Assembly (NCBI GenBank): GCA_044220535.1
Contig: JBGAQU010000026.1
Span: 1 to 27,407 of the forward strand
Direction of reading: 5' to 3'
Length of the DNA stretch: 27,407 nt
DNA from: JBDHTS01 sp044220535
GTDB lineage: Bacteria > Pseudomonadota > Alphaproteobacteria > Micavibrionales > Micavibrionaceae
Shown: piece after piece, positions 8,794 through 17,779 of the stretch
Layout: each line of letters opens with the position of its first letter
How positions within the stretch are numbered: position 1 is the stretch's first letter
Position numbers and translations under genes: made by a program
Notes under the pieces: generated by a model
Databases searched by the model: none
What the model saw: only the letters and a program-made list of their open reading frames with translations
What the model was told of the DNA's origin: nothing

Positions 8794-9111
8794 ATGAAAG
8801 CCATACGCCTTCTCACTCTCTCCTATATCACGGCACTCACCGCCTGCGCGTCTTTTCAGGGGCAGGATTTCAGCATCTACGACACTTATAACTGCCATCA
8901 GCTGACCGAGGAATTGCAATGGGCGACCAACGAACATGACCAGCTGAATTCAGAACTGAACCAGACCAGGCTGATCGGCACCGCGCTTGCCACGATGGGC
9001 GTCACAAAGGATGTCCCTCAGGAAACAGATCGCGAACATCAATTAACCCAGCTGGCTGAAAAGCAATCCTATCTCCGCCAGATGCTGATCCAGCGCGATT
9101 GCCGGTCATAA
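8794..9111 (+). CDS. Small lipoprotein, unknown function
   Basis: 105 residues. A short basic start and hydrophobic stretch are followed by a lipobox LTAC (MKAIRLLTLSYITALTAC), so the mature protein should begin at Cys19 and be lipidated and membrane-anchored in the envelope. The mature part is hydrophilic and probably helical (YNCHQLTEELQWATNEHDQL, repeated Gln/Leu/Glu), with a second Cys near the C-terminus. I prefer ATG 8794, which has AAAGGGA about 7 bp upstream, over the in-frame ATG at 8773. Its stop overlaps the end of the convergent FHA-like gene by 6 bp. No family recognised. Confidence 0.75.
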   Translation: MKAIRLLTLSYITALTACASFQGQDFSIYDTYNCHQLTEELQWATNEHDQLNSELNQTRLIGTALATMGVTKDVPQETDREHQLTQLAEKQSYLRQMLIQRDCRS

Positions 9112-10914
9112 AGGTTTCGGATTGAACCCGTAAAAGCTGGCCACGTCCGGCGAAACGCGGATCGGGCTGGTCAGCGTATTGGCGCTGTTTGGATCCTGTT
9201 GCGGCTCGTCATAGCTTTGTGTGATCGCCGCCAGCACCGCGCTCAGCGGTGTCATGGCGCCGTCCGGTTGGTCTTTCAGGTCGCTGGGACAGGCCATGGT
9301 GCGCGACAGGCATGTTGAACCAGGCGTACCGGGCGCCGCATTGTGGCGCCTGCCTTTGATCCTGAGCGCGCCATCCAGGAATACAAACGTATAATTCGTA
9401 TTCACAACACCGTAAGGCGTCACTGTATATGTGCCCCTTCTATCAAAACCGGGCGGTGCGTCGGTGATGAACAAAAGCGGCGTGCCAAGCGTATCCGGCG
9501 TTTGCCCCAGTTTCAGGCCGATGAATGACGCGGTGAATACGGGAATCTGGCCCAGAAGCGTGACAATCGGGTCCGCCGTCACCGTCACGGTCGCCTTGGT
9601 CACGTCCAGCGTGCCGCCGGTTGCGGATGTAATATTATACCGCAGACCCGAAGCCACGGGGGCCGCGTTGATCGCGTAAGCCCCCACATCGGATGTTGCC
9701 GTTGCTGGCGTGGTCAGGCCGAACGACGACAATGCGTCGCTGATGCTGTCTCCGTCGATCAGTCCCGTCGCCGTGTAGGTGAACGCCGGATTGGCGTCGC
9801 CGTATTCACGCGATGCATTGACGGCTGCCAGGCTGATGGACGGCGCTATCCCATACAAAAAGATATTGCCCTGTTCCGTAATCGCATAAGTCTGGTACGA
9901 ATTCAGGGCGCGGTTATAGGTTTTCTGTGTCCGGACGAATCCATTATAACTGTCCAGCAAAGGGCTGCGGGAATACACCGCGTACCGCCCCGTGCCGGGA
10001 TCGATGGTGGTGCCGGACGCGATGCTGAGATTACCGCCGTTGGTTCCCGTGGTGGTCGTGATAAAGGCCAGGCTGGCGGTGGTCGATGGCCCTGCATAGG
10101 CGGATGTGATGGCCCCGCCAAGATTGACGTTACCGATATTCTTGGCGTTGACAATGTAATTGCCAAAGGCCGCGTTGGCGACATTCAGGGCGGCGTAAGA
10201 ACTGGCCGAATACGAGGTGTTCAGCGCATGCGATATTTTCAGGCGGTCCAGTTCCGCCTGGTCGATCTGGAAGTCGCCCGCGCCGCTGCCGATGCCCATG
10301 GTCTTGGCGGCATTGCTTTGTATGATCTGCAAGTCATATAAATTGCGCAACTCCGCGCCGATCGTGATGTTGTTCTGGCCGATAATATCCGCGCTGTTGT
10401 TGTTGAAATCCTGGATACCCGTGAAATTCACCCCGCCTGTGCCGCCCGAAAACAGAACACGCTGCTTCCATCCCGCATAGGCGCCGATGCGGTTTTCCGC
10501 CGATGACGAAGGATTGAGGAAGGACAGGGAAGACCAGCCGTTATTGACCATGCGGTTCAATTCGGCGACGCTGACATTCACCGTCCCACTTTCGCCCGCT
10601 ACGCCCATCGACGTGTTGTTCTGGATCGACGAAACGGTCAGCGTGCCCGTGCCGAACAGGTCAAAGGCGATATCCGGATCGCTGTCGGTCGTAATCTTAA
10701 GGTCGTGCGTGCCTAAATTCTGGTTGCCATTTATATGAATCGGCGCGGATGTGCCGGATATCAGTATTACATTGCTGCCCCAGTTACGCGCACCGACATT
10801 GATCGCGTTGGATGCCGTGGAAATCCCGAAGCTGAGCGTGGTCCATCCTGTCAGATTGTCCAGTTCCGTATCGTTCAGCGACAAAATGCCCGCCTGGCCG
10901 GTGCCGATTCCCAT
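9106..10914 (-). CDS. FHA-like secreted protein (TpsA), 3' part downstream of frameshift, with MBG domain
   Basis: This is the continuation, in another frame, of the FHA-like gene that starts at 12446; alone it has no signal peptide or secretion domain. The 602 residues from the first Met start with three copies of a repeat about 102 residues long, marked by MGIGTGQAG, MGVAGESG and MGIGSGAG (residues 1, 103 and 206), each followed by an ELD/ELN-x-L/M segment and an Asn/Gly/Ser-rich beta stretch. Near residues 355-520 is an MBG-type bacterial surface domain (YGDANPAFTYTATGLIDGDS, then LDVTKATVTVTADP). The last 80 residues are Pro/Ser-rich. The first Met has no ribosome binding site, so it is probably not an independent gene. 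Expression depends on the reading frame at about 10911-10930. Confidence 0.75.
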   Translation of the reverse strand: MGIGTGQAGILSLNDTELDNLTGWTTLSFGISTASNAINVGARNWGSNVILISGTSAPIHINGNQNLGTHDLKITTDSDPDIAFDLFGTGTLTVSSIQNNTSMGVAGESGTVNVSVAELNRMVNNGWSSLSFLNPSSSAENRIGAYAGWKQRVLFSGGTGGVNFTGIQDFNNNSADIIGQNNITIGAELRNLYDLQIIQSNAAKTMGIGSGAGDFQIDQAELDRLKISHALNTSYSASSYAALNVANAAFGNYIVNAKNIGNVNLGGAITSAYAGPSTTASLAFITTTTGTNGGNLSIASGTTIDPGTGRYAVYSRSPLLDSYNGFVRTQKTYNRALNSYQTYAITEQGNIFLYGIAPSISLAAVNASREYGDANPAFTYTATGLIDGDSISDALSSFGLTTPATATSDVGAYAINAAPVASGLRYNITSATGGTLDVTKATVTVTADPIVTLLGQIPVFTASFIGLKLGQTPDTLGTPLLFITDAPPGFDRRGTYTVTPYGVVNTNYTFVFLDGALRIKGRRHNAAPGTPGSTCLSRTMACPSDLKDQPDGAMTPLSAVLAAITQSYDEPQQDPNSANTLTSPIRVSPDVASFYGFNPKPL

Positions 10915-12446
10915 GCTACGAATAAATCATGTCCCGGCTCCAGCGTCAGGTTGCGGCCTGAAATCGGCGCGTTGATGATGATGTCGTTGGCGGCGTTCAG
11001 GGTCAGCGTGTTGGTGGACGCCCATGTCACCGGATCGGCGACGGTGATGTTGCCCGGCTGCGCCCCCGATGTGCGCGTCTGCACCGTGATGCTGGCGCTG
11101 ACCAGGTTGTTCTGCAGTGTCGTGGTGTTCAGGACGGATGTCACGTTATCCGCGTTCGGCCTGTACGGCGTCGAACCGGTCACGTTCTGGTTCGCGCCGG
11201 TCGAAATCGTGATGTCGGTGGGATCCAGCAGCAAGTCACCGGTTTTACCGTTCGCCGCACGCAGATCGACCGTGCCATCGAAATCCAGCGTATCCTTGCC
11301 CGAAATTTCCATCGCGCCGCCATCGCCGGAGGATTGCCCGCCCTTGGCTTCGGCATGGCCATGGAACGCCGTATCGCCATCCGACCAGACGACCACATTG
11401 CCGCCCTTGCCGCTGTCAACCGCGTTCGCCTTTACGACAGCGCCCTGCGCCACCGTTACGCTTTGGGACGACGGCAATTCCATGCCGCCCTGATAGGCGC
11501 CGCCGATATTCACTTGGCCGCCGCCGGTTTGACCCGATGCATCGATCATCGCTGTATTCGCCAGTTCGACTGTTTTACCCAGGACCGCGGCCTTACCGCC
11601 TGTCTCGCCCGACGCGTCCAGCGTGCCGGATAGTTTTACCGTGCTGCCTTGCCCCGAAACCGTGATGTCTTTTGCTTTGACATGACCGCTCTGCGTCACG
11701 ACCGACTCCACCAGGCCGCGCGCCTGCGCCGCCGTGATCAGGACCGATCCGCCTTCGGCTTCGATCTGCCCGGCGTTTTTGACCGATTGTTTCATGACAT
11801 CGTCCGAAACCGCTACGCTGATCAACCCGTCCCCGGCCAGATCGACGTAATGCACGTCGCCGGATGCCAATGCGACCTTGCCCATTTTGGCCTGGATCGT
11901 GCCGTTATTCTCCACATGCGGCGCAACCAGGCCGACCAGCCCCGCCTCGCCCACTGTGATCTTGCCATTGTTGACGACAGACGCGTCCGCGTTGCCCGGC
12001 TTCGTGAAGTTCATCCCGCCACCCGCCATGAAGGCGTTGTCGTCCTGCAAATCGCTGGTCGTGGCGATCAGGCCGCCGACATCGACACGGGATCCCGCGC
12101 CAAACACCACACCGTTCGGGTTGATTAAAACCACATTGCCGTTGGCGCTGATGCCGCCGTCGATTTGTGAGGCCTTGCTGTCCATGATGCGGTTGACGGT
12201 GATGGAGCCGCTGGACGGCTGCTGAAACCGTACAGTCTGATTTGCGTTGACGTCGAAACTGTCCCATTTGATGATGCCGCGGTCGGTGGACTGGTGGATC
12301 ACCGTGTCCGTTCCGCTTGTGGTGATGGTCGCACTCCCGCCGATGACGACACCGCCGCTGGGCTCAGCCAGAGCGGCAAAAGGCGCGGCCAGCATCAGGG
12401 CCGTGAAAGCAGTTGTTCTATAAAATGATTTGAATATTTTGTTCAT
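10875..12446 (-). CDS. Two-partner secretion exoprotein (filamentous haemagglutinin-like, TpsA), 5' part
   Basis: Secreted surface protein, probably a beta-helical adhesin. Residues 1-27 are a signal peptide ending ALA. Residues 28-~270 are the TPS secretion domain, with the hallmark NPNG (109-112, in VVLINPNGVVFGAG) and VDVGGLIATT. Gly/Asn/Thr-rich beta repeats follow, including DLLLDPTDITIS, typical of haemagglutination-activity proteins. The frame ends after 523 residues in an unrelated tail (AWESAPARRAFCR), while another frame continues the same kind of sequence for about 600 more. Adding one base near 10924-10927 would join them into a protein of about 1113 residues. It is divergent from its transporter gene across a 162-bp AT-rich region. 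The start has GGAG 3 bp upstream. It may be a pseudogene, a sequencing error or a frameshifted gene. Confidence 0.85.
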   Translation of the reverse strand: MNKIFKSFYRTTAFTALMLAAPFAALAEPSGGVVIGGSATITTSGTDTVIHQSTDRGIIKWDSFDVNANQTVRFQQPSSGSITVNRIMDSKASQIDGGISANGNVVLINPNGVVFGAGSRVDVGGLIATTSDLQDDNAFMAGGGMNFTKPGNADASVVNNGKITVGEAGLVGLVAPHVENNGTIQAKMGKVALASGDVHYVDLAGDGLISVAVSDDVMKQSVKNAGQIEAEGGSVLITAAQARGLVESVVTQSGHVKAKDITVSGQGSTVKLSGTLDASGETGGKAAVLGKTVELANTAMIDASGQTGGGQVNIGGAYQGGMELPSSQSVTVAQGAVVKANAVDSGKGGNVVVWSDGDTAFHGHAEAKGGQSSGDGGAMEISGKDTLDFDGTVDLRAANGKTGDLLLDPTDITISTGANQNVTGSTPYRPNADNVTSVLNTTTLQNNLVSASITVQTRTSGAQPGNITVADPVTWASTNTLTLNAANDIIINAPISGRNLTLEPGHDLFVAWESAPARRAFCR

Positions 12447-12608
12447 CGACTCCAGACCGGAAAAGGAGAAAGCAGAATATTTTCATAATTTCGAAAGGAA
12501 AAGTTTAGTAACTTTTAACTCTCGTTATCATGATCTTGCTTTAAGGTTAAAAAAAGATAAAAATTTACAAATCACCTTGAGTGCCGAATCATTTGAAATT
12601 CCAAGGAA
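12447..12608. promoter_or_regulatory. AT-rich divergent control region of the tps locus with 18-bp palindrome
   Basis: This 162-bp gap separates the divergent tpsA and tpsB starts and is clearly AT-richer than the flanking genes. It holds a perfect palindrome, AAAAGTT-TAGT-AACTTTT (12499-12516), suitable as a regulator binding site or short hairpin, and the 8-bp palindrome ATCATGAT downstream. I could not assign convincing -35/-10 pairs in either direction. That it controls both genes is inference from position. Confidence 0.5.
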
Positions 12609-14327
12609 ATGCAGCCAAAAGTAATCGCCTTCGCGGGACGTTTTATTATAGTTGCATTGTTAATATGTGCTAATGCTTCCGCCCGTGCGCAGATCGTGCT
12701 GCCCGGCTCCGCCGATCCGGCTCGTCAGATTCAGGAAACTGTCCCGCTCAGCTCCGGCCAGATGGAATACGACCTTCCCACGGCCAAGCCGCGCGCCAGT
12801 ATTAAAGTGCCGCAAAATATTGCCAATGAAAAATTCGTCCTGAAGGATCTGAAGATCGAAGGCGTGACCGCCTATTCACCGGAAGAGATTCAAAGCCTCT
12901 ATCAATCGTCTCTCGGCAAGGAAATTTCGGTCGCGCAGCTATATGATATCCTGATCCAGCTTCAGCAGCTTTACCTCAATGACGGTTTCACCTTCACCAA
13001 GGCCTATATTCCGCCTCAGACCATCGAAGGCGGCCATATCGTTTTTAAAGTTGTCGAAGGTTATGTCGGCGAAGTCGAGTTCGAAACCAAACCCCGTCCT
13101 GCCCCGCTGGTCGACAATGCCATTGAACGGCTGAAGGGAATGAAACCGCTCAACGTGCGCAAGCTGGAACGGCTGGTGCTGATCATCAACAGCCAGCCCG
13201 ATATGCATATCGGCGCCGTGATCGCGCCGCCCGTCGATGAAGACGCGTCGGAAGGCCGCCTGCGCATCATCCTGCGCGACCTGAACAAGAAAGACCCTGT
13301 CTATGACGGCGCCGTCACGCTGGACAATACCGGTTCCAAATATGTCGGGCCGCTGCGTCTCGATGTGCATGGCATCGTCAACCATGTGCTGCAGCCTTAT
13401 GACCGCGTGTTTTATCAGGCCGGCGTGGCTTATCCCTTATCCGAACTGAATTTCGCCGGGCTGGGATATTCCATGCCTGTGCTTGGCGCGTCGGGGACGA
13501 ATTTATCACTGCGCGGTTCTTGGTCGAAATCCGTGCCGGGGAGCAATCTGAAACGATTGGATATCGAAGGGCGCTCCTACGGTTTTTCGGCGGGCCTGTC
13601 CTATCCGTTCATTTTGCGCCGCGACCGTTCGCTGACCGGCACGATCAATTTTGATGCGCTGAACTCGAAGACCGACCTTTTATCAGACCATTTATACAAT
13701 GACCGCCTGCGTTCGGTGCGCGCTGGCACGAACCTGACCTTCTCCGACCGCTTTCACGGCCTGAACATCATCGCGCTCACAGTTTCCAAAGGCCTCGAAA
13801 TTCTCGGCGCCAGTCAAAACCATTCAGCTTCCCTGTCCCGCGCCGAAGGCCGCGTGGATTACACCAAGGCCAATATCGCACTGTCCCGCCGCCAGGATCT
13901 GCCTCATGACTTCGCCCTTGTCGGGCGGGTTGAGGCGCAATATACGCGCAATCCGCTTTTGTCGTCGGAAGAATTCGGCCTTGGCGGGGACAGCCTTGGC
14001 CGCGGCTACGACCCATCCGAAATTATCGGCGATAAGGGCATCGGCCTGTCGCTGGAAATCAACCGCACATTCCTGTCCAAAACCATGGATCTGAAATTCC
14101 AGCCCTATATGTTCTATGATATCGGTAAAATCTGGAACATCGATCCGGGCGCGTCCAACCGCATTTCGCTGGCGTCCGCCGGGGGCGGCATGCGCCTGGA
14201 ATTCAACAAGGTATGGAGCGCCAATCTTCTGGCGGCCTTCCCGTTGACCAAAGCGCCCGACAATCCGCCGAACTATACCAATGGCCAGTCCCCGCGCTTC
14301 CTGTTCTCGCTGTCGCGGAAGTTTTAA
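12609..14327 (+). CDS. Two-partner secretion outer-membrane transporter (TpsB, FhaC/ShlB family)
   Basis: Outer-membrane beta-barrel that exports the FHA-like protein encoded divergently. 572 residues, a usual family length. Residues 1-~28 are a signal peptide (hydrophobic 11-24, ARAQ end). Two POTRA domains follow: ~76-152 (FVLKDLKIEGVTAYSPEEI ... FKVVEGYVGEVEF) and ~153-228. The rest is a 16-strand-type barrel with alternating hydrophobic strands and a C-terminal Phe. The conserved L6 loop motif of the Omp85/TpsB superfamily is seen as LGRGYD (Arg465, Gly466, Tyr467). The only ribosome-binding-like site, AAGGA, is almost touching the ATG, so initiation may be inefficient. Its stop overlaps the convergent next gene by 3 bp. 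Confidence 0.92.
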   Translation: MQPKVIAFAGRFIIVALLICANASARAQIVLPGSADPARQIQETVPLSSGQMEYDLPTAKPRASIKVPQNIANEKFVLKDLKIEGVTAYSPEEIQSLYQSSLGKEISVAQLYDILIQLQQLYLNDGFTFTKAYIPPQTIEGGHIVFKVVEGYVGEVEFETKPRPAPLVDNAIERLKGMKPLNVRKLERLVLIINSQPDMHIGAVIAPPVDEDASEGRLRIILRDLNKKDPVYDGAVTLDNTGSKYVGPLRLDVHGIVNHVLQPYDRVFYQAGVAYPLSELNFAGLGYSMPVLGASGTNLSLRGSWSKSVPGSNLKRLDIEGRSYGFSAGLSYPFILRRDRSLTGTINFDALNSKTDLLSDHLYNDRLRSVRAGTNLTFSDRFHGLNIIALTVSKGLEILGASQNHSASLSRAEGRVDYTKANIALSRRQDLPHDFALVGRVEAQYTRNPLLSSEEFGLGGDSLGRGYDPSEIIGDKGIGLSLEINRTFLSKTMDLKFQPYMFYDIGKIWNIDPGASNRISLASAGGGMRLEFNKVWSANLLAAFPLTKAPDNPPNYTNGQSPRFLFSLSRKF

Positions 14328-17300
14328 CCCATCACCAGCTTCAGCATCGGCACTGGCGGCGTGTAATCCGGGAAATCAATCACCGCCGGCACAAACTCCG
14401 CCTTGGCAAAGCGGTTGAAACAGGATCGCGGCCCATGCTCCGTGCGATAATCGATATGGTTATGCAACGGCTCGTAAGACAGCAAGACAATCGTATTATC
14501 CGGATCCATCACATTTTCATCAAATTTCGTGAACAGGCGCGTCAGCTTGTCTTTCATATCCTCGGTATGGGCGAAGCCATAGTGAATGGCGTCCTGGTCG
14601 CTCAGTTTTTTCGACCTGATTTTTTCAATCATCTTGCCGAGCGAGAGCGTTGTTACCTTGGTGATCTGCACTGGGATTTCCTCGCCCGTCAGCTTGCCGT
14701 TATTATCCGTGCCGCGCAGGCGCACCGCCATGCCTGCCTTGACGTTCAAATCGTATTTGCGCATGGCGACTCCGCGCAGCGGCGTATCATGGCCTAAAAA
14801 TGCCAGGCGAGGCGCGACACTGGCCGTGATTGTCTGCTGCGGCACCTTGATATCCGGCATTACGGATGTATTTGTCAGCGCGACAGGCGGGATCTCCGCG
14901 CATGCCAGCACCAACCCGCCCACAGGCTTTTGCATGCCGCTTTCAACAAACCCGTTATTGATTGCATCATTCAACCGGTCGAATGACCGCCCCGTCGGCC
15001 GCTCATGCAGGATCCGTTCGGCCGCATAAAATGTCCGGCCTGTCTGCGCACCCTGCAAAACGATATGCTTTGCCTTGCGGATACGCTCGTCATCCGGCAC
15101 CAGAACGCATGTATGGCCCAGCCTCATATCCCGCGCCGGCTGTTCGATCAGCCGGTCCGGCACGCGCACCACGACATAATCCCCGCGCGGGATTTCGTAT
15201 TTCACTTCCAGAATCGGTTCGTTCGTCACGGGGTCGAACCCGGCCTCCCGCTTCGCCTTGCCATCAAAGGGATAGGCTTCGATGCGGCGCAGGCAATCCT
15301 GTTCCAGATCGGCCAGGATCGCATCCGCCAGTTGCGGGTCTTCGGCGAAAATCTGGTACAGGCCGGTTTCTTCCGGCCTTACCGCCGCCAGGTGTTTTTT
15401 GCCGAGGCGGATATTGTTCCGCATCTCATTAATTTTTTTAAGCGTCTTGTGGGCGGACGGGATGCGGTGCCGCTCCGGATCCGGCTCATAGGGCAGGCCG
15501 TGCGTATAAAACCTTGTTTCGGCCCTCAGGGACTCTTTCTGTTCCCTGTTTAAAATATTCCTTTGACCCCTGTCTTCAAAACCGCGCAGAGCGAAGCGAT
15601 AGGTGGGATTGGAAGGGTTTTGTTCAAGGACAATCTTGAGCTTTCCATTATCGTCCAGATTATTCAGTTCATGGTCCTGCATCGTGGCAAGGATATCCCA
15701 GGGCATCCTTTGCCATGTCGCGCCGGATATATCGGATTCCAAAAGCTGGTATACTTCCACCGATTTGGTCGGATCGGGGATTTTATCCATCATCTTCAAA
15801 CGGTCATTGAGCAATGTGATCATCACATCCCTTACCGTAACGTTTTTCGGGTTATAAAACGGCTCCGGCAAAGACAGCCTTTCGCCGGTCGGCACGCCAC
15901 GCTGATATTTCGCAAGCGCGGCCTTTGCCTTGTCCCGCATCTCTACATAGGCGTTGGCGGCAGAAAGGGACCGATCCCATTCAATCCGATGGGGCTGCAG
16001 CACCAGTTTGATGGCGTCGCCCAGCTGTTTCACCCTGTTGCCATGAAGGTCGCTGATGCGAGAGGAAATGAAGTTCGGCAGCCGCACGACACGCTCATCC
16101 TCCAGTTCCACCTCAAAATATTTGTTGGAAAGGAAGGGCGTATAAATCTCCTCCTCCGCATAGGGCATGTCCAGGTCATCCGCTTCATACCAGAACGGAT
16201 GTTTGCCCTCATAAGCCTTCATCACCTTGTCTTTGAACGACCGGTTCTGTTCATCGACATGATCGACGACATAGTCGCGCATCGCCTTCAGCTGGTCGGC
16301 GTCCATATCCGGCGCCAGGCCCGCCTTCAGGCCAATCTCTATATTAAACGCGACCTTATGGCCCTTTTTAAGGTTCTGCTCATGGAAAATTGCGCCCGGC
16401 TTGCGGTTTTGTTCCTTCATCATGGCCAGGATATCGTCGGCCGACATCTCCAGAAGGGTTTTTCCTTTGTAACGGTAGCTTCTGTAATCCACGTCCGCGC
16501 GCATGCACAATGCGCGGTTGAAATTCCCGTGCCGCACATCGACATCCATCACGATGACGGGAACGGCTTCATAAATTTCCCCATCCTGGCTGTCGCGCGA
16601 TATCATGATGCAGCGCAGGGGATAGGCCAGCGGATATTTATTATTCTCATCCACGCCCAGCGCGTCTTCACCGAATTCTGTATCGTTGCGATCCTGGGTC
16701 AGATAACTCCGGAAATACTGGGGATCGGCACACAGCTCAAGCTGACGCAGCAGATCCATCTCATGCCGGCGCAAATAGAGATAAAGGCCTTTGGTCTTGC
16801 TGTTGTCGTATTTTGGGCTGTTATGGCCTTTTTTCCGGTCATGTTTCGTCCCGTCCCCGACCCTGACGCCTTCGCTTATTCCCAGCTCCGGGTTTTCCAT
16901 GCGGATGTTGCGGTCCATAAGCTCGTCCTGCTTCGCGGACAGCCGTTTTTTGGATATTTCATGGTTGGTGACTTCCCCCAGCTTTACCCGTTCGCGCCCC
17001 TTGACGCCGAAAAAGTGGCTTGCCAGGGCCGCGGACATGATGTCGACCGAATAGTTGCCAAGGCGGGGCGTGTTCATGAAGAACACATCCTTGGTCGGAA
17101 AATTGGCGCGATAGGCGGAAGCGGCCATCAACCTGTTATCGAATTGCACATTATTAAACCCGATGTGTTCCCGGCCGATCGTATTGGCGCGCGCGGTGAT
17201 TTTCCAGCGCCCGTCATCGTCTTCATAATCCGCGGCCTCATCATCGTCCGCGCGAAAGGATATTTTTTTACCGCCTTCATGGATCCGGACATGCAGGACG

Positions 17301-17779
17301 ACATTGCCGTCATTGTCCAGCAACGGCATATGCCGGACAAAAATTGCCTTAAACTTATCCTTCTCCGGAACCATGATTGTTTTCTGCCGCACAAGGTCCG
17401 GGAAATCTTCCGCCCATGCGCCCAGCCTGTCCCATAACAAATCGGGGCTGTTCTGGATCGCGTCAAAAATCTTGCCGATCAGGATCTGCGGCGGATCCTT
17501 GGATTTGTCGCGCAGGCGGCTGGCGAAGTAACGGGTGATCAGAAGCGCTTCAGCCGACGGCGTAACGCGGTCGGGGATGAAGGCTTCCAGATAATGCTCG
17601 GCCAGCGTATTCAAGGCCAGGTCGCATATTTCCAACGATGAGCTACTGATTTCCGCCAGCCGCCATAACTTGTCCGTCGCCTCTTTGTCGGTAATGGTGA
17701 TGATCAGCCGCCCGTTGCGGACGATATGCCACACATCGCTCTGCCTGGCCAGAACGGGCCTTTCCGGTTTTGCGTTCAT
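14324..17779 (-). CDS. Large exonuclease I (SbcB)-like protein with possible C-terminal ASCH/PUA-like domain; third gene of cassette
   Basis: 1151 residues from ATG 17779. That start makes an ATGA overlap with the upstream stop; an ATG 21 bp earlier lacks a ribosome binding site. Residues ~145-560 resemble E. coli exonuclease I by eye. GFNNVQFDN (207-215) parallels GYNNVRFDD; YSVDIMSAALAS parallels the LLDVMRACYAL segment; GHNSPKYD (318-325) lies where the last His-Asp exonuclease motif is expected; and VIVMDVDVRHG, then LLEMSADDIL, parallel VIMVDLAGDI and the following segment. The first DxE metal-binding motif is not seen; only an acidic EDFPD (124-128) is nearby, so catalysis is uncertain. 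Residues ~1010-1105 (EIPVQITKVTTLSLG ... YGFAHTEDMKDKL ... NTIVLLSYEPL) look like an ASCH/PUA-type RNA-binding fold. The ~450 residues between are unassigned. SbcB itself is about 475 residues, so this is far longer. All assignments are motif-level. Confidence 0.6.
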   Translation of the reverse strand: MNAKPERPVLARQSDVWHIVRNGRLIITITDKEATDKLWRLAEISSSSLEICDLALNTLAEHYLEAFIPDRVTPSAEALLITRYFASRLRDKSKDPPQILIGKIFDAIQNSPDLLWDRLGAWAEDFPDLVRQKTIMVPEKDKFKAIFVRHMPLLDNDGNVVLHVRIHEGGKKISFRADDDEAADYEDDDGRWKITARANTIGREHIGFNNVQFDNRLMAASAYRANFPTKDVFFMNTPRLGNYSVDIMSAALASHFFGVKGRERVKLGEVTNHEISKKRLSAKQDELMDRNIRMENPELGISEGVRVGDGTKHDRKKGHNSPKYDNSKTKGLYLYLRRHEMDLLRQLELCADPQYFRSYLTQDRNDTEFGEDALGVDENNKYPLAYPLRCIMISRDSQDGEIYEAVPVIVMDVDVRHGNFNRALCMRADVDYRSYRYKGKTLLEMSADDILAMMKEQNRKPGAIFHEQNLKKGHKVAFNIEIGLKAGLAPDMDADQLKAMRDYVVDHVDEQNRSFKDKVMKAYEGKHPFWYEADDLDMPYAEEEIYTPFLSNKYFEVELEDERVVRLPNFISSRISDLHGNRVKQLGDAIKLVLQPHRIEWDRSLSAANAYVEMRDKAKAALAKYQRGVPTGERLSLPEPFYNPKNVTVRDVMITLLNDRLKMMDKIPDPTKSVEVYQLLESDISGATWQRMPWDILATMQDHELNNLDDNGKLKIVLEQNPSNPTYRFALRGFEDRGQRNILNREQKESLRAETRFYTHGLPYEPDPERHRIPSAHKTLKKINEMRNNIRLGKKHLAAVRPEETGLYQIFAEDPQLADAILADLEQDCLRRIEAYPFDGKAKREAGFDPVTNEPILEVKYEIPRGDYVVVRVPDRLIEQPARDMRLGHTCVLVPDDERIRKAKHIVLQGAQTGRTFYAAERILHERPTGRSFDRLNDAINNGFVESGMQKPVGGLVLACAEIPPVALTNTSVMPDIKVPQQTITASVAPRLAFLGHDTPLRGVAMRKYDLNVKAGMAVRLRGTDNNGKLTGEEIPVQITKVTTLSLGKMIEKIRSKKLSDQDAIHYGFAHTEDMKDKLTRLFTKFDENVMDPDNTIVLLSYEPLHNHIDYRTEHGPRSCFNRFAKAEFVPAVIDFPDYTPPVPMLKLVMG

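Noticed and set aside
10911..10930. Phase variation of the FHA-like gene by simple-repeat slippage
   Set aside because: The only run at the junction is three A/T bases, too short for slippage-driven phase variation.
10905..10935. Programmed -1 ribosomal frameshifting as the explanation for the split FHA-like gene
   Set aside because: No canonical X-XXY-YYZ slippery heptamer or strong downstream hairpin is visible at the junction, so a base deletion or sequencing error is more likely.
15563..17437. A 624-codon open frame on the plus strand opposite the ExoI-like gene
   Set aside because: The minus strand carries recognisable motifs, a translationally coupled ATGA start and a longer frame; the plus-strand protein shows no family motif and mirrors GC-rich codons.
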